From VXRJ01 sp964636705 (GTDB lineage Bacteria; Acidobacteriota; Vicinamibacteria; Vicinamibacterales; UBA8438), in contig CAZWUJ010000007.1 in the NCBI GenBank assembly GCA_964636705.1, positions 1 through 64,000 of the forward strand: DNA of 64,000 bases, read 5' to 3'. Below are positions 42,734-52,133 of this stretch, one piece after another (within the stretch, counting starts at the first letter, position 1; the number at the start of each line of letters is the position of its first letter). Position numbers and translations under genes: made by a program. Below the pieces are notes generated by a model. It made no database searches. It worked only from the letters and a program-made list of their open reading frames with translations, and was not told where the DNA came from.

Positions 42734-44839
42734 ATGCCGGCCGAGCCGCCACTCGCGTGGGGACGATCGACGGTCGAAACCGCCTGTCCACTCGACTGTC
42801 CCGATACGTGCAGCCTGGCGGTTTCGGTGAAGCGCGGACGCGTTATCAGGATCGACCATTCCCCCCGCCACGCCGACACTTCCGGATTCATTTGCCGCAA
42901 GGTTCGCGACTTCGATCAGCGCGTCTACGGCGCCGACCGGCTGCATTTTCCCGGCCGGCGCCGGGGCGCTCGCGGCAAGGCGGATTTCGAGCGGATCGGA
43001 TGGGAGCAGGCCCTCGACGAGATCGCCGAGCGGATGCGGGCGATCGGCACGGAGTTCGGAGCGGAAGCGATTCTCCCGGTCTCCTACGGCGGGTCGAACG
43101 GGCTGCTGTCGCAGGACACCGCGGACGCCCGGCTGTTCCGCGCGTTCGGAACGTCGCGCCTCGCGCGCAACGTCTGCTCGGCGCCCACGACCGCGGCGTC
43201 GGCGGCGCTCTACGGCCGAATGCCGGGGGTGGCGTACGAGGACTACCGGCATGCGCGGTTGATCATCATCTGGGGGGCGAACCCTTCGGCCTCCGGCTTT
43301 CACCTCGTACCTCACGTCCGTGCCGCCAGACGGGATGGCGCGGCCCTGGTCGTCGTTGACCCGCGGCGGACGCCGCTTGCGCGACAGGCGGATATTCATC
43401 TCGCCGTCCGCCCCGGCACCGATGTGGTCGTGGCGCTCGCGATCCATCGGTTTCTTTTCGAGTACGGCTATGCCGATGAGGATTTCCTCGAGGCGCGGAC
43501 GCTGGGCGCGGACGAACTGCGGCGCCGGGCCGACGAGTGGACGTTCGAACGCGCCGCTGCGGTGGCGGACGTTGATCCGGAGCTGCTTGAGCGCGTGGCG
43601 GAGCTGTACGCCGAGGCATCACCTGCCCTGATCCGCTGCGGCTGGGGTCTGGAACGGAATCGAAACGGCGGCAACGCGGCAATGGCGGTGCTTGCCCTGC
43701 CCGCCGTCGGCGGAAAGTTCGGCGTCCGGGGCGGCGGCTATACGCTGAGCAGTTCGCGTGCCATGCCCCTGTCCGAAGAGGACTGGATCGGCGTCCCGGA
43801 ACCGGACACGCGCATCGTCAACATGAACCATCTCGGCCGCGCGCTGACCGACTACCGCAACCCGCCGGTCAAGATGCTCTTCGTTTACAACTGCAACCCG
43901 CTGGCCACGATGCCTGATCAGAACCGGGTTCTGGCCGGACTGTCACGTGACGATCTCTATACGGTGGTCTTCGATCAGGTGATGACCGATACGGCGCGTT
44001 GGGCTGACATGGTCCTACCCGCCACGACATTCCTGGAGCAGTACGACCTGGCCCTGAGCTACGGCCACGGGAACGTGCAGATGGTGCAGCCGGTCATAGA
44101 ACCGGTCGAGGAATCGCGGCCGAATGTCGAGGTGTTCGGCGATCTGGCATCGCGGCTGGGCCTCGATCTGCCGGAGCGGCTCCCGGCCGACACGAGCGAA
44201 CTCCTGCACGTTGCCGGCGCGCTGCGGGAGAACGCCGGCGAGGCGCTGCTCGCTTCAGGCATTAGCCGAGGCGCTGCGCCGCGCGCGCCGGTTCAGTTCG
44301 TCGATGTCTTCCCGCGCACGCCGGACGCACGGATTGACCTCGTGCCGGACGATCTCGAACGCACCGCGCCGATGGGCCTGTACCGTTACCGTCCGGAACC
44401 GGAGGACGACACCCCGGCTCGGTTCCCGCTCGCACTGATCTCTCCCGCCAGCGCCAGAACCGTCAACTCCACGCTGGGCGAGCTCGAGACCCGAACCGCC
44501 CGCCTGCGGATCCATCCCCATGACGCCGGCCGGCGCGACGTATCGACGGACGACGCGGTTCGTGTCTTCAACGCGCACGGGGAAGTCCACTGCATGGCGC
44601 TGGTCGACGCCAACATGAAGCCCGGAGTGGTCAGTCTGCCCAAGGGGCTCTGGCGACGCTGCACGCTGAACGGATCGACCGCGAACGCTCTCGCGCCGGA
44701 TGACCTGACTGACATCGGCGATGGTGCGTGCTTCAACGACGCGCGCGTGGAGGTAACACGCATCGTCACGGCGGCGCTGGGCCAGGAGAGCATTGCGATC
44801 TGGACCGACACCGCGCCGATGCCGAAGCGACTACACTAG
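42734..44839 (+). CDS. Molybdopterin oxidoreductase (DMSO reductase family)
   Basis: Mo/W-bisMGD enzyme of 701 residues, without a Tat signal, so probably cytosolic. An N-terminal 4Fe-4S motif is present (ETACPLDCPDTCSL with a fourth Cys in FICRKVRDFD). Then RLIIIWGANPSASGFH, LVVVDPRRTPLARQADIHLAVRPGTD, VYNCNPLATMPDQNRVL, and the C-terminal MoCo-binding domain FPLALISPASARTVNSTLGEL. Substrate unknown; the subgroup includes formate dehydrogenase-like and anaerobic-reductase-like proteins. Divergent from the ABC-like gene, followed by yggX 31 bp later. Confidence 0.92.
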   Translation: MPAEPPLAWGRSTVETACPLDCPDTCSLAVSVKRGRVIRIDHSPRHADTSGFICRKVRDFDQRVYGADRLHFPGRRRGARGKADFERIGWEQALDEIAERMRAIGTEFGAEAILPVSYGGSNGLLSQDTADARLFRAFGTSRLARNVCSAPTTAASAALYGRMPGVAYEDYRHARLIIIWGANPSASGFHLVPHVRAARRDGAALVVVDPRRTPLARQADIHLAVRPGTDVVVALAIHRFLFEYGYADEDFLEARTLGADELRRRADEWTFERAAAVADVDPELLERVAELYAEASPALIRCGWGLERNRNGGNAAMAVLALPAVGGKFGVRGGGYTLSSSRAMPLSEEDWIGVPEPDTRIVNMNHLGRALTDYRNPPVKMLFVYNCNPLATMPDQNRVLAGLSRDDLYTVVFDQVMTDTARWADMVLPATTFLEQYDLALSYGHGNVQMVQPVIEPVEESRPNVEVFGDLASRLGLDLPERLPADTSELLHVAGALRENAGEALLASGISRGAAPRAPVQFVDVFPRTPDARIDLVPDDLERTAPMGLYRYRPEPEDDTPARFPLALISPASARTVNSTLGELETRTARLRIHPHDAGRRDVSTDDAVRVFNAHGEVHCMALVDANMKPGVVSLPKGLWRRCTLNGSTANALAPDDLTDIGDGACFNDARVEVTRIVTAALGQESIAIWTDTAPMPKRLH

Positions 44840-44870
44840 CGCGCCGCGGAAAGGGGACAGGGAAAGAACG

Positions 44871-45152
44871 ATGGCTGGCCGCACCGTCGACTGCGTTAAG
44901 CTGCAGAAGAAACTGCCGGGGCTCGAAGAGCCGCCATGGCCCGGAGATCTCGGAAAGCGGATCTACGAGAACGTCTCCGCGGAGGCGTGGCAGCTCTGGG
45001 AAGAGCGGATGAAGATGATCCTGAACGAGTACCGGCTGATGCCGTGGCAGAAGGAAGCCCAGAAACTCGTCGCCGAGCAGATGGAGGAGTTTTTCTTCGG
45101 TGAGGGTTCGGCGCTGCCTCCCGACTATGTTCCCCCGCAGGCCAAGCAGTAG
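44871..45152 (+). CDS. yggX: Fe(II)-trafficking protein YggX
   Basis: Protein of 93 residues, normal length for YggX, which protects Fe-S proteins from oxidative damage. It has the diagnostic VDCVKLQKKLPGLEEPPWPG (Cys near the N-terminus), LGKRIYENVSAEAWQLWEER and MILNEYRLMPWQKEAQK. ATG 44871 was preferred to the longer frame because it fits the family start. Confidence 0.93.
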   Translation: MAGRTVDCVKLQKKLPGLEEPPWPGDLGKRIYENVSAEAWQLWEERMKMILNEYRLMPWQKEAQKLVAEQMEEFFFGEGSALPPDYVPPQAKQ

Positions 45153-45191
45153 GACGTCCATACCCCGGTTTCATGAATACAGGGTCCGGTG

Positions 45192-46288
45192 TCAGGGAAC
45201 GAGCACGAACAGGACTTCCGAGCGCCCGCCGCTACGATGGTCGCCGCGCGCGCTCACGTTGTCTTCGTTCCACGCCAGCGCAAAACGCGAACCGGCGGCC
45301 CGGATGGCGGGAATGAGCGACGCCGTAGGGTTGTCGGTCAGCCGGCGCGGCGCGCGGACGGGGATGCCCGCCGCCGTGAACTGCTGGAAGTACACCTCGT
45401 GGGGCCGGCCCGGCTCGAGCTCGTCCGACCACGCCAATCCGAATCGCGCGCCGTTCCAGGCGATGTAGGCGCCCAGCGATTCTCCGGCCGTGTCGGTTAC
45501 ACGCAACGCCGCCGGCTCGATGCGGTGCGGCAGTTCCTCCTCGTCCACGACCGCGAGATAGACTCCCGCGTTCCCATCGCGCGTGTCCCACCAGGTGACG
45601 GCGGCTCGCCCGGCGCCGAAAGCGAGGTCGGGATAAACGGAGGATGCGCCGTCGTCGGCGCTCAGCCGATGGAGCGCCACCCGGTCGCGGCCGAGGCGCG
45701 CGACGAGGAGCTCGGAAGCGCGTGTCCCCAGTTGCGCGTCGAAGGCGATCCAGGGAACGCCGTCGGCGTCCACGCGCAGATTCAGGTTCCACGTCGTGCG
45801 GCTCGCGTCGGCGATGCGGCGCGCCGCTCCGACGGGCTCGCTATCCAGATCGAGCTGCTGTGCCCAGATGGCGGCCGAAAGCTCTCCCTCCGCAGGCGTC
45901 CGCGGGTCGTCGGCTGCAGGCCTCCGCGAACCGTCGCTTTCCGACTCCCGCGCCTCCTCGATCCAGACGCACTGAATCCGGTCGCCGGCCGCCGCGACCA
46001 CCGTCGCCCGCCCGTGGCGGCGGGGATCGGACAGCGTTCTCTCCCAGAGGGGCGCGCCGTCGGCCGTCCACGCGCCGACCTTGGCGAACGACGTGGAATC
46101 GTCTGCGGCAACTTCGTACCAGCCGACGACGAGGTCGTCCGAGACCTTCGCGCGGGAAACCGCGAGGCTCGGCTCGTACGAGAGCCCCGCGCCCACTCCG
46201 GCTGACCTGTACGGCGTCCGACTGGGCGCCAGCGTGCGTCGGCGGAAAAAAGAGCGGACGCCAGCAGTATGGCAACCGACGGCCTCAT
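45192..46288 (-). CDS. Exported protein with N-terminal frameshifts
   Basis: The main frame (45192 to about 46200) encodes a repetitive beta-rich protein: GLSYEPSLAVSRAKVSDDLVVGWYEV, IQCVWIEEARES, RVDADGVPWIAFDAQLGT, DLAFGAGRAAVTWWDTRDGNAGVYLAVVDEE, GAYIAWNGARFGLAWSDELE and RFALAWNEDNVS. The repeating WY/WxD strand motif suggests a propeller. Upstream the frame has no export signal, but a neighbouring frame at 46288 does (MRPSVAILLASALFSADA), and the third frame reads AGAQSDAVQVSRSG. Two small frameshifts after the TTTTTT run would join signal, linker and body. I read this as a frameshifted gene or a sequencing error. Confidence 0.6.
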
Positions 46289-46320
46289 GAAGCATGTCCC
46301 CGATGCGACGCTGAGACTCC

Positions 46321-49300
46321 CTAGCCGCGTCGGCGCCAGCGCCAGAGGGCGAGCAGGCCCAGAACCGGGACGCCGACCCAGAGCGGGGTCCAGACGCCGT
46401 CGTGCGACCCCGACGCCAGCGGCGCGGGCAGCAGCTCGGCAGCATCCGCCGATTCCTCCATCCGGTAGCCCTCGATGTTCATCGTCGTCAGTCTCGGTCG
46501 CGATTCGTTCCAGCGGACGAACTCCTCGGCCTCCGCCGCCGCGGACTCGATGTCGGCGCCGAGAGCCTCCTCCATCGCCGTGCGGTAGGCGTCGAGAGCC
46601 GGACCCGGAATGTTCATCACGGCGCCCTGCTCCAGGACGTAGCGCAGCAGCCGGGGATTGCCGCAGGTCTGCTCGGAGCAGCCGACCCCGTGCGCGGCGA
46701 CGCTGTCGACGTGCTCGCGCAGGAGGCGATCGAGCGTCGCATCGTCCGCTGACCAGTACCCCTTGCGAATCGTCTCGACCATCCGGCCGGTGATGTCCTG
46801 GTAGGCGTGAGGCGAGTGCTCGTCGAAGAACGCCTTCAGGTCGAGGTCGTGCTTGTCCTCGACGTACACGGCGAACGACTCGTTCCACATCGCGTCGTCG
46901 ACAGTCTCCGGCACCGTGGCGTCCCAGCCCCACAGGTACTCGACAAACGCGCGCATCTCGCCGGCGCCGGCGTAGCCCTCGCGCTGCATCCCCTCGATCC
47001 AGACGGGGTTGACGTAACGCGTCCGGAACTCCGCGCCGAGGAACTTGTCGATGCCCGTCATCTCGGGCCGGCCGGGGTCGCGCGTGTTGGTGACGATCAG
47101 CTGCGGGCTCTCGCCGTCGATGTTCCGGACGGCCGCCGCGAGGCCGCCCATGTACATGAAGAAATCGTCGTTGTCGAGGGCGCCGTAGAGCATGGTGGAG
47201 CTGCTGTGCACTACCTTCTCGGTACCGGAGAGGGCCAGACGGAACACGTCCTCCATCGGCTCGCCCCAAAATCCGTTGCCGTAGCCGTGGCCCATCTTCG
47301 ACAGGTACTCGTCGGCCATCGGCCGGTCGCTGTCCCAGGTGCCGCTCGCGGCGGCGATTCGCGACGTGTTCAGGTTGAACGTCCCCGGTGGCTCGTCGAA
47401 GATGCGCACCCCGGCGCGCCTGTCGGCTTCCTCCTCCGCGTATCCGCGGTCGATGAGCGTCGCCCGGGTCGCCAGGTAGTGACGGCGGACGAAGTTCTCG
47501 GCTTCTTCGAGCACCTTCACCCGCTGCACCGCTTCATCCATCAGCCGCGTGACGTTGTTGAACATCCCCTCGGCGGCGGAGGCAATCACGATGTCCACTC
47601 GCGGACGGCCGAGCTCCCGCGCCGGAACCACCTCGACGTCGACTACGTTGCCGCGAGCATCCCAGACCGGGCGCGTACCGAGAAGGTGGAAGATCTGGGA
47701 CTCCAGCACTCCCTCGTGCCGCATCGTCTCGGTGCCCCAGATCACGAACGACACCTTCTCCGGGTACCGCCCGTGCTCGGCGACGTGGTCCTCCAGCATC
47801 TGATCGGCGAGCGAGACGCCGAGGGTCCACGCGGCCGGCTTCGGCACCTTGTCGGGGTCGATGCCGTAGAAGTTCTTGCCCGTGGGGTAGGCGTCCGGAT
47901 TGCGGATGGGCTCGCCCCCGTTCCCCACGGGGACGTAGCCGCCGTCGAGCGCGTGCAACAGGTGGCCGAGTTCGCGCGGCCCGGACTCCACGATGCGCCG
48001 CTCCATGTCCGCCGCCATCACCGTCGTGTCGTCCGGCAGCAGGTCGCGGTCGACCGACACGATGGCGTCCACCGTGCTCGCGCGCATCTCCTCCCCCGGC
48101 GTACGGCCGAAAGCATGCAGCCCATAAGGGATGTTCTGCCCCCGCAACTCGATCAGGTAATCCTCGATGGCGTGCAGCGTGTCGTGCTCGATCTCCGCCC
48201 CGGTCCCCAGGTCCAGGCCGAGGTCCTTGACCATCCCCAGGTCGTGCGCCTGCCGCCGGATCTCGTCCGCGTACGCCTCGGCGAGCTGCACGTTCTTGTG
48301 GACGTTGTTGTGATAGTCGTCGACGCTCTCGCTGAGCGCGGCCAGCTCGGACAGCAGCCCGCTCCTGACGAACGGCGGCACCATGTGGTCCACCAGCGTC
48401 GCCATGCCGCGGCGGCGCGCCACCAGTCCCTCCCCCACCACGTCGACGTTGTAGACGTACAGGTTGGGCAGGTCGGCGATCAGCGCATCCGGCGCGTCGG
48501 CCGCCGACAGTCCCAAATCCTTGCCGTCGAGCCATTCGAGGGTGCCGTGTGTCCCCAGGTGGATAACCGCATCGGCGTCGAATCCGACCGGTTCGGGCGC
48601 CCGCAACCAGGAATAGGTCGCGACATACTGGTGATGCGGCGCCAGATCCTTGGCGTGATACAGCTTCTCGCCGTCCGCGCCCCACCCGCGCGCCGGCTGC
48701 GGCAGCACCGCGACGTTGCCGAAGCGCAGGGCCGGGATGATGAAGCTCCCGTCCCTCGCCATGAGGTCCACGTCCTCCGGCCTGCCCCAATCGGCGACCA
48801 CCTTCTCGCGCAGCTCCGGCGCATAGCCCTCGAGCCAGCGGAGATAGTCACCCATCCAGGCGCGCGCGGCGCCGGCCTGGGTCAGCATCGCGTCGAGCTC
48901 GCCGGGGGCGTACCCGCCGACGTTCCGCGCCCGGGTGATCATCTGATCGAGAAGCCCTTCGGACGACAGGTCGATATCGTCTCCGCCGAGGTCGTACCCG
49001 GCCGACTGCATCCGCTGGAGGACGTTCGCGAGCGACTCGGCGACGTTCAGGTAGCTGGCCCCTATGCCGGCCTTTCCCGGCGGGTAGTTGTAGAAGAGGA
49101 CCGCCACCCGTTTGTCGGTGTTGGCGGTGGCGCCCAGCGCCGCGTAACCCAGCGCCCGCCGCACGGCCAGCGTGATGCGCGAGGAGATTGGCTGACTGGA
49201 GATGATGGTCAATCCCGTGTCTGGATCCGTGCGGCGCTCCTTGCTTCCGACCACCGTCGGCGCTACCAGCCCGGCCAGCTCCGGCGCGGCGATCTGGAAC

Positions 49301-50343
49301 GTCCCCTCGAACATGGACAGCCCCTGCGCGGAGGCGCGCCACTCGGCCTCGCTCCGGCCGTAGAGGCTGATCAGGCTCAGCACCGGGATGTCGAGCCTCC
49401 GCAGCGACTCGCCGGCGTCAGGGCCGGCGAAGCGGAACAGGAACGTCAGCGCCACGTCGGCGCGCGCCGCCCCGTCCGGATCGCGGAGCAGGTTCTCGAA
49501 GGCGACGCCTGCCGGATACCCGAAGATCGGGATCGCTTCGGCGTCCTGTCGCTCGATCTCCGCGATGACCGCATCGACGAGCGCGGTGTCGCCGTCGTCG
49601 TAGCTCGATCCGTAGAAGCCGACGGCCACGCGCGGCCTACCCGGCCGGTGCTTGCCGGCGGCCCGGCGCCAGGCATCGAACGCCTCCCAGTCGGCAAACG
49701 CCCTGCCACCCGACTCGGCGGCGCCTCCGACCGCGCCCGGCAAGTCCGGGTAGTAGTAGCCGGCCTCGAGGCTCGGCCGCGGCTCCGGCACGTCCAGGCC
49801 CGGCACGCCGGCCGCCGACAGCACGTACTTCAGCAGCCCTACCTGGTTGGCGAATCCCGAGTACCCCCAGAACGCCCGCGCGCGGAGATCCCAGGCTACC
49901 CCCCGTTCGACGTAGTGCTCCCGCGGCAGCAGACCCTCGCCGACCCCGAGCACGAGCCCCTGACCGGTGATCCGTTCGACCAGGTCGACACCGTAGGTGG
50001 CGTCGAAGCGGTCGAGCGTATGCGCGTCGTGGACGTGCAGAACGAGCACGTCGCTGCGCAGCACCTCTTCGAGATCGAGAGAGTCGAGCAGCGATTCGGT
50101 AACCAGCGTGACCGAGACGCGCTCTCGCAGCTCCGGGCGCTCGTCGAGCACCGCCTTCCAGGCGCTCAGAACGCCGGGCAGCGTGGTGTCGCCGGTGAGG
50201 TACGCGAGCCGGATCTCCTGCGCCGCAGCCGAACCGGCCATCGCGACGGTCAGCAAGACGAAGCCGGCCGCGATCCGCGCGAGCCGGCCGATGCGTCCGC
50301 AGCCGGCCGCACGCCGTCGGTCGTCCGCAACCGCGTATTCCAT
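46321..50343 (-). CDS. Exported, membrane-anchored CobN-family protein (HmuS-like)
   Basis: Protein of 1340 residues covered by a CobN/magnesium-chelatase large-subunit domain. Seen: LFYNYPPGKAGIGASYLNV, HLGTHGTLEWLDGKDLGLS, DALIADLPNLYVYNVDVVGEG, ARRRGMATLVDHMVPPF and VSFVIWGTETMRHEGVLESQI, all of family type. ATG 50343 follows GAGAGGTG and begins a signal peptide (ARIAAGFVLLTVAMAGSAAA, cleaved near residue 41); the C-terminus has a membrane anchor (WVGVPVLGLLALWRWRRRG). Cytosolic cobaltochelatases have neither. Such exported CobN relatives occur as HmuS in Bacteroidota haem-uptake operons, reported as haem dechelatases. Last gene of the minus-strand unit. Confidence 0.9.
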   Translation of the reverse strand: MEYAVADDRRRAAGCGRIGRLARIAAGFVLLTVAMAGSAAAQEIRLAYLTGDTTLPGVLSAWKAVLDERPELRERVSVTLVTESLLDSLDLEEVLRSDVLVLHVHDAHTLDRFDATYGVDLVERITGQGLVLGVGEGLLPREHYVERGVAWDLRARAFWGYSGFANQVGLLKYVLSAAGVPGLDVPEPRPSLEAGYYYPDLPGAVGGAAESGGRAFADWEAFDAWRRAAGKHRPGRPRVAVGFYGSSYDDGDTALVDAVIAEIERQDAEAIPIFGYPAGVAFENLLRDPDGAARADVALTFLFRFAGPDAGESLRRLDIPVLSLISLYGRSEAEWRASAQGLSMFEGTFQIAAPELAGLVAPTVVGSKERRTDPDTGLTIISSQPISSRITLAVRRALGYAALGATANTDKRVAVLFYNYPPGKAGIGASYLNVAESLANVLQRMQSAGYDLGGDDIDLSSEGLLDQMITRARNVGGYAPGELDAMLTQAGAARAWMGDYLRWLEGYAPELREKVVADWGRPEDVDLMARDGSFIIPALRFGNVAVLPQPARGWGADGEKLYHAKDLAPHHQYVATYSWLRAPEPVGFDADAVIHLGTHGTLEWLDGKDLGLSAADAPDALIADLPNLYVYNVDVVGEGLVARRRGMATLVDHMVPPFVRSGLLSELAALSESVDDYHNNVHKNVQLAEAYADEIRRQAHDLGMVKDLGLDLGTGAEIEHDTLHAIEDYLIELRGQNIPYGLHAFGRTPGEEMRASTVDAIVSVDRDLLPDDTTVMAADMERRIVESGPRELGHLLHALDGGYVPVGNGGEPIRNPDAYPTGKNFYGIDPDKVPKPAAWTLGVSLADQMLEDHVAEHGRYPEKVSFVIWGTETMRHEGVLESQIFHLLGTRPVWDARGNVVDVEVVPARELGRPRVDIVIASAAEGMFNNVTRLMDEAVQRVKVLEEAENFVRRHYLATRATLIDRGYAEEEADRRAGVRIFDEPPGTFNLNTSRIAAASGTWDSDRPMADEYLSKMGHGYGNGFWGEPMEDVFRLALSGTEKVVHSSSTMLYGALDNDDFFMYMGGLAAAVRNIDGESPQLIVTNTRDPGRPEMTGIDKFLGAEFRTRYVNPVWIEGMQREGYAGAGEMRAFVEYLWGWDATVPETVDDAMWNESFAVYVEDKHDLDLKAFFDEHSPHAYQDITGRMVETIRKGYWSADDATLDRLLREHVDSVAAHGVGCSEQTCGNPRLLRYVLEQGAVMNIPGPALDAYRTAMEEALGADIESAAAEAEEFVRWNESRPRLTTMNIEGYRMEESADAAELLPAPLASGSHDGVWTPLWVGVPVLGLLALWRWRRRG

Positions 50344-50353
50344 GCCGCACCTC

Positions 50354-50686
50354 TCAGTCGGGCACATAGACAACCTGCCCATCGGCTAGGCGATAGGCGG
50401 TGCCGAGGCGTTCGCCCTGTCCGCCGAGCGTCTCGCCGGTCAGCTCGTAGGCCGTGATCTCCGTGCCTCGCTTGACGATTATCTCGCTCAGGCCATCGGC
50501 GTTGGTCTTGACCAGCGTCACCTCGCTCTCCGGATCGACCAGATCGCCGATGCGATAGACGGAAAAGAGGGTGATCATCAGGCCGACGATGAACACCACC
50601 GACACGTCGAAGATATTCGCCACGCCGGAGAGCGGATCCTCGTCTTCCGCGTCAGCGGGCGACGGCAGATGCAGAAAGCGTCCCAT
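50354..50686 (-). CDS. DUF2149 membrane protein
   Basis: Protein of 110 residues with one membrane helix (VANIFDVSVVFIVGLMITLFSV) and an outside domain (SEVTLVKTNADGLSEIIVKR, GTAYRLADGQVVYVPD). This is the DUF2149 pattern, which in Bacteroidota accompanies HmuS and an ExbB-like protein. ATG 50686 follows GGAGG (CGGAGGAACGACACC). Overlaps the ExbB-like gene by 35 bp. The short-stalk topology resembles ExbD/TolR, so it may be a part of an energising motor. Confidence 0.85.
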   Translation of the reverse strand: MGRFLHLPSPADAEDEDPLSGVANIFDVSVVFIVGLMITLFSVYRIGDLVDPESEVTLVKTNADGLSEIIVKRGTEITAYELTGETLGGQGERLGTAYRLADGQVVYVPD

Positions 50687-51338
50687 GGTGTCGTTCCTCC
50701 GGCGCGATTCCGCTCAGCGCGCCCCGCGTGAGCTCTCCGGCGAGGCGCTCGGCCAGGAACCGCTGCTCGCGCACGCACTCGTTGACCCAGCCGTGGCGCA
50801 CGATCTGTATGACATAGGCAACCGTCCCGGCCGCAAGGCCGACGATGGTCGTCGTGAAGGCGACGACCATCTGGCCCGCCATCGCTTCCAGGTTGCCGGC
50901 CGTCAGCGAAGCCAACGCCGTCCCCATCGGAATCAGCGTCCCGAGCAGGCCCAGGCTAGGCCCCACCTTGACCAGCAGCCGCGACCCGTTCAACGTGCGA
51001 CGGACGCGCTCCTCGCGCTCCAGGACGAGGTGCTCGAGACCGCCGTCGGAGAACGACGGCTTGCGTCGTTCGGCCTCGACGTCGCGGAGCAGGCCGCGGA
51101 GCGGCGCCGGCAACCCCGCACGACGCCCGGCGTCCGCGCCCAGCGCCGGACCGGCGTCCAGCCATGCGTTGAGGTCGAAGCCGTTGCGCTCCCGCCGCCG
51201 GGCAAGCCATTCCATCACGCATCCGCCAGCCATGAAGACCGCCGCCCCCACCGCGACCCAGAGCATCGCGATCACCGGGAAGCGCAACACTTGGGCCAAA
51301 GCGAACAGGCCGTTCTCGAGGGTCCCCAGCAGGTTCAC
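50652..51338 (-). CDS. MotA/TolQ/ExbB-type proton channel protein
   Basis: Protein of 228 residues with helices VLRFPVIAMLWVAVGAAVFMAGG near the N-terminus and KVGPSLGLLGTLIPMGTALASLTAGN, MAGQMVVAFTTTIVGLAAGTVAYVI in the C-terminal half: the GxxLGLLGT(L/V)xxM and AFxTTxxGL signatures of TolQ/ExbB. GTG 51338 overlaps the stop of the upstream gene as GTGA. With DUF2149 it likely forms a proton-driven complex that energises outer-membrane transport or the CobN-like protein. Confidence 0.88.
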   Translation of the reverse strand: MNLLGTLENGLFALAQVLRFPVIAMLWVAVGAAVFMAGGCVMEWLARRRERNGFDLNAWLDAGPALGADAGRRAGLPAPLRGLLRDVEAERRKPSFSDGGLEHLVLEREERVRRTLNGSRLLVKVGPSLGLLGTLIPMGTALASLTAGNLEAMAGQMVVAFTTTIVGLAAGTVAYVIQIVRHGWVNECVREQRFLAERLAGELTRGALSGIAPEERHHGTLSASAVAR

Positions 51339-51907
51339 CCGCGCCTCCGCAGCGTGTGCAGACCGCCGAGCGCGACGACCGCCGCGAACCCCAGGGCTAC
51401 GGCAGGGTGCATGGAGGGCCTGACTGTGTCTCCGGCAGCGAAGTTCATCGCCTGGGCGGCGCCCCATCCCCCGGCCACGCCGGGAGCGGCGGCGACGGCC
51501 AGTCCCAGCACGCCGAGAGCGGCCAGCGCGTCCTCACGAACCGAGCGCGCCGCAAACCTCGGGACGCGTGCCGCGGAAACCGCCGCAAAGGCAACGACGC
51601 CCGCCGCCAGCAGGCACGCGAGCCACAGCGGCAGACCGTACCCGTCCAGCACCCTGCTCCACAGCCCGGCTGCCGTTCCGGCGACCAGCGGAGCAACCAG
51701 CGATGCCGGAGTTCCGCCCGGACGAACGAGCGACAGACCGGCAGTGGCCGCGACGAGCGCGCCGGTCCATCCCGGATCCGGGCGGAGCCAGACGCTTCCG
51801 ATCAGGAACCCGACCGCCAGCGTCAGGGCGCCGTAGCGATCCCGCGCCGCGGTCGCGAAGACCGAAGCCGCGAGCGCGCACAACAGTCCGACGGCATGTA
51901 GCAGCAA
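51335..51907 (-). CDS. Multi-pass membrane protein of CobN-like operon
   Basis: Protein of 190 residues composed almost wholly of hydrophobic helices (LLHAVGLLCALAASVFATAA; WTGALVAATAGLSLVRPGG; LPLWLACLLAAGVVAFAAVSA; HPAVALGFAAVVALGGLHTL). The start is TTG 51907. It is the first gene of the minus-strand unit and couples to the ExbB-like gene. In the Bacteroidota Hmu operons a small membrane protein occupies a similar place; direct homology cannot be shown by eye. Confidence 0.7.
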   Translation of the reverse strand: MLLHAVGLLCALAASVFATAARDRYGALTLAVGFLIGSVWLRPDPGWTGALVAATAGLSLVRPGGTPASLVAPLVAGTAAGLWSRVLDGYGLPLWLACLLAAGVVAFAAVSAARVPRFAARSVREDALAALGVLGLAVAAAPGVAGGWGAAQAMNFAAGDTVRPSMHPAVALGFAAVVALGGLHTLRRRG

Positions 51908-51953
51908 AGTGAAGAAGCCCTTGGAGATCCGCGTGTTCGGACAGTCACCTCAC

Positions 51954-52041
51954 TCTATACGAGCGCCCCGCACGACGCCGTCGACTTTCAGGAATTCTTC
52001 AGGAGTTCTTCAGAACGGGGCATGCGAGGGCTCGCTACACT
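51954..52041. promoter_or_regulatory. Divergent promoter with three 11-bp-spaced repeats
   Basis: TTCAGG at 51987, TTCAGG at 51998 and TTCAGA at 52009 are spaced exactly 11 bp (core TTCAGGAATTC, TTCAGGAGTTC, TTCAGAACGGG). On the plus strand TACACT (52036-52041) can serve as -10 for the TonB receptor; on the minus strand TATAGA (51954-51959) can serve the CobN-like operon. Tandem hexamers at one-turn spacing are typical of OmpR/PhoB-family response regulator sites, so one regulator may govern both units. No cobalamin riboswitch was found in this gap. Confidence 0.55.
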
Positions 52042-52133
52042 CAATTTTCGTGCTGGGTTTTCTGCTCGACCGCTCGGCATCGGCTGCGTTCGGCACGCTG
52101 GCGCCACTCCCATCGCACAAGAGGAAGGAAATC

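Noticed and set aside
46321..50343. CobN as part of cobalamin biosynthesis
   Set aside because: Signal peptide and C-terminal anchor place it outside the cytoplasm, and no CobS, CobT, ChlI, ChlD or other corrin gene is nearby.
46807..50457. Plus-strand open frame of 1216 codons opposite the CobN-like gene
   Set aside because: It is an antisense shadow caused by high GC at third positions: Arg/His/Val-rich with no recognisable domain, while the minus strand has a clear CobN family protein.
51908..52133. Cobalamin riboswitch upstream of the TonB receptor
   Set aside because: I looked for a B12-box-like GCCACTG element and the accompanying stems and did not find them; the visible signal is the 11-bp repeats.
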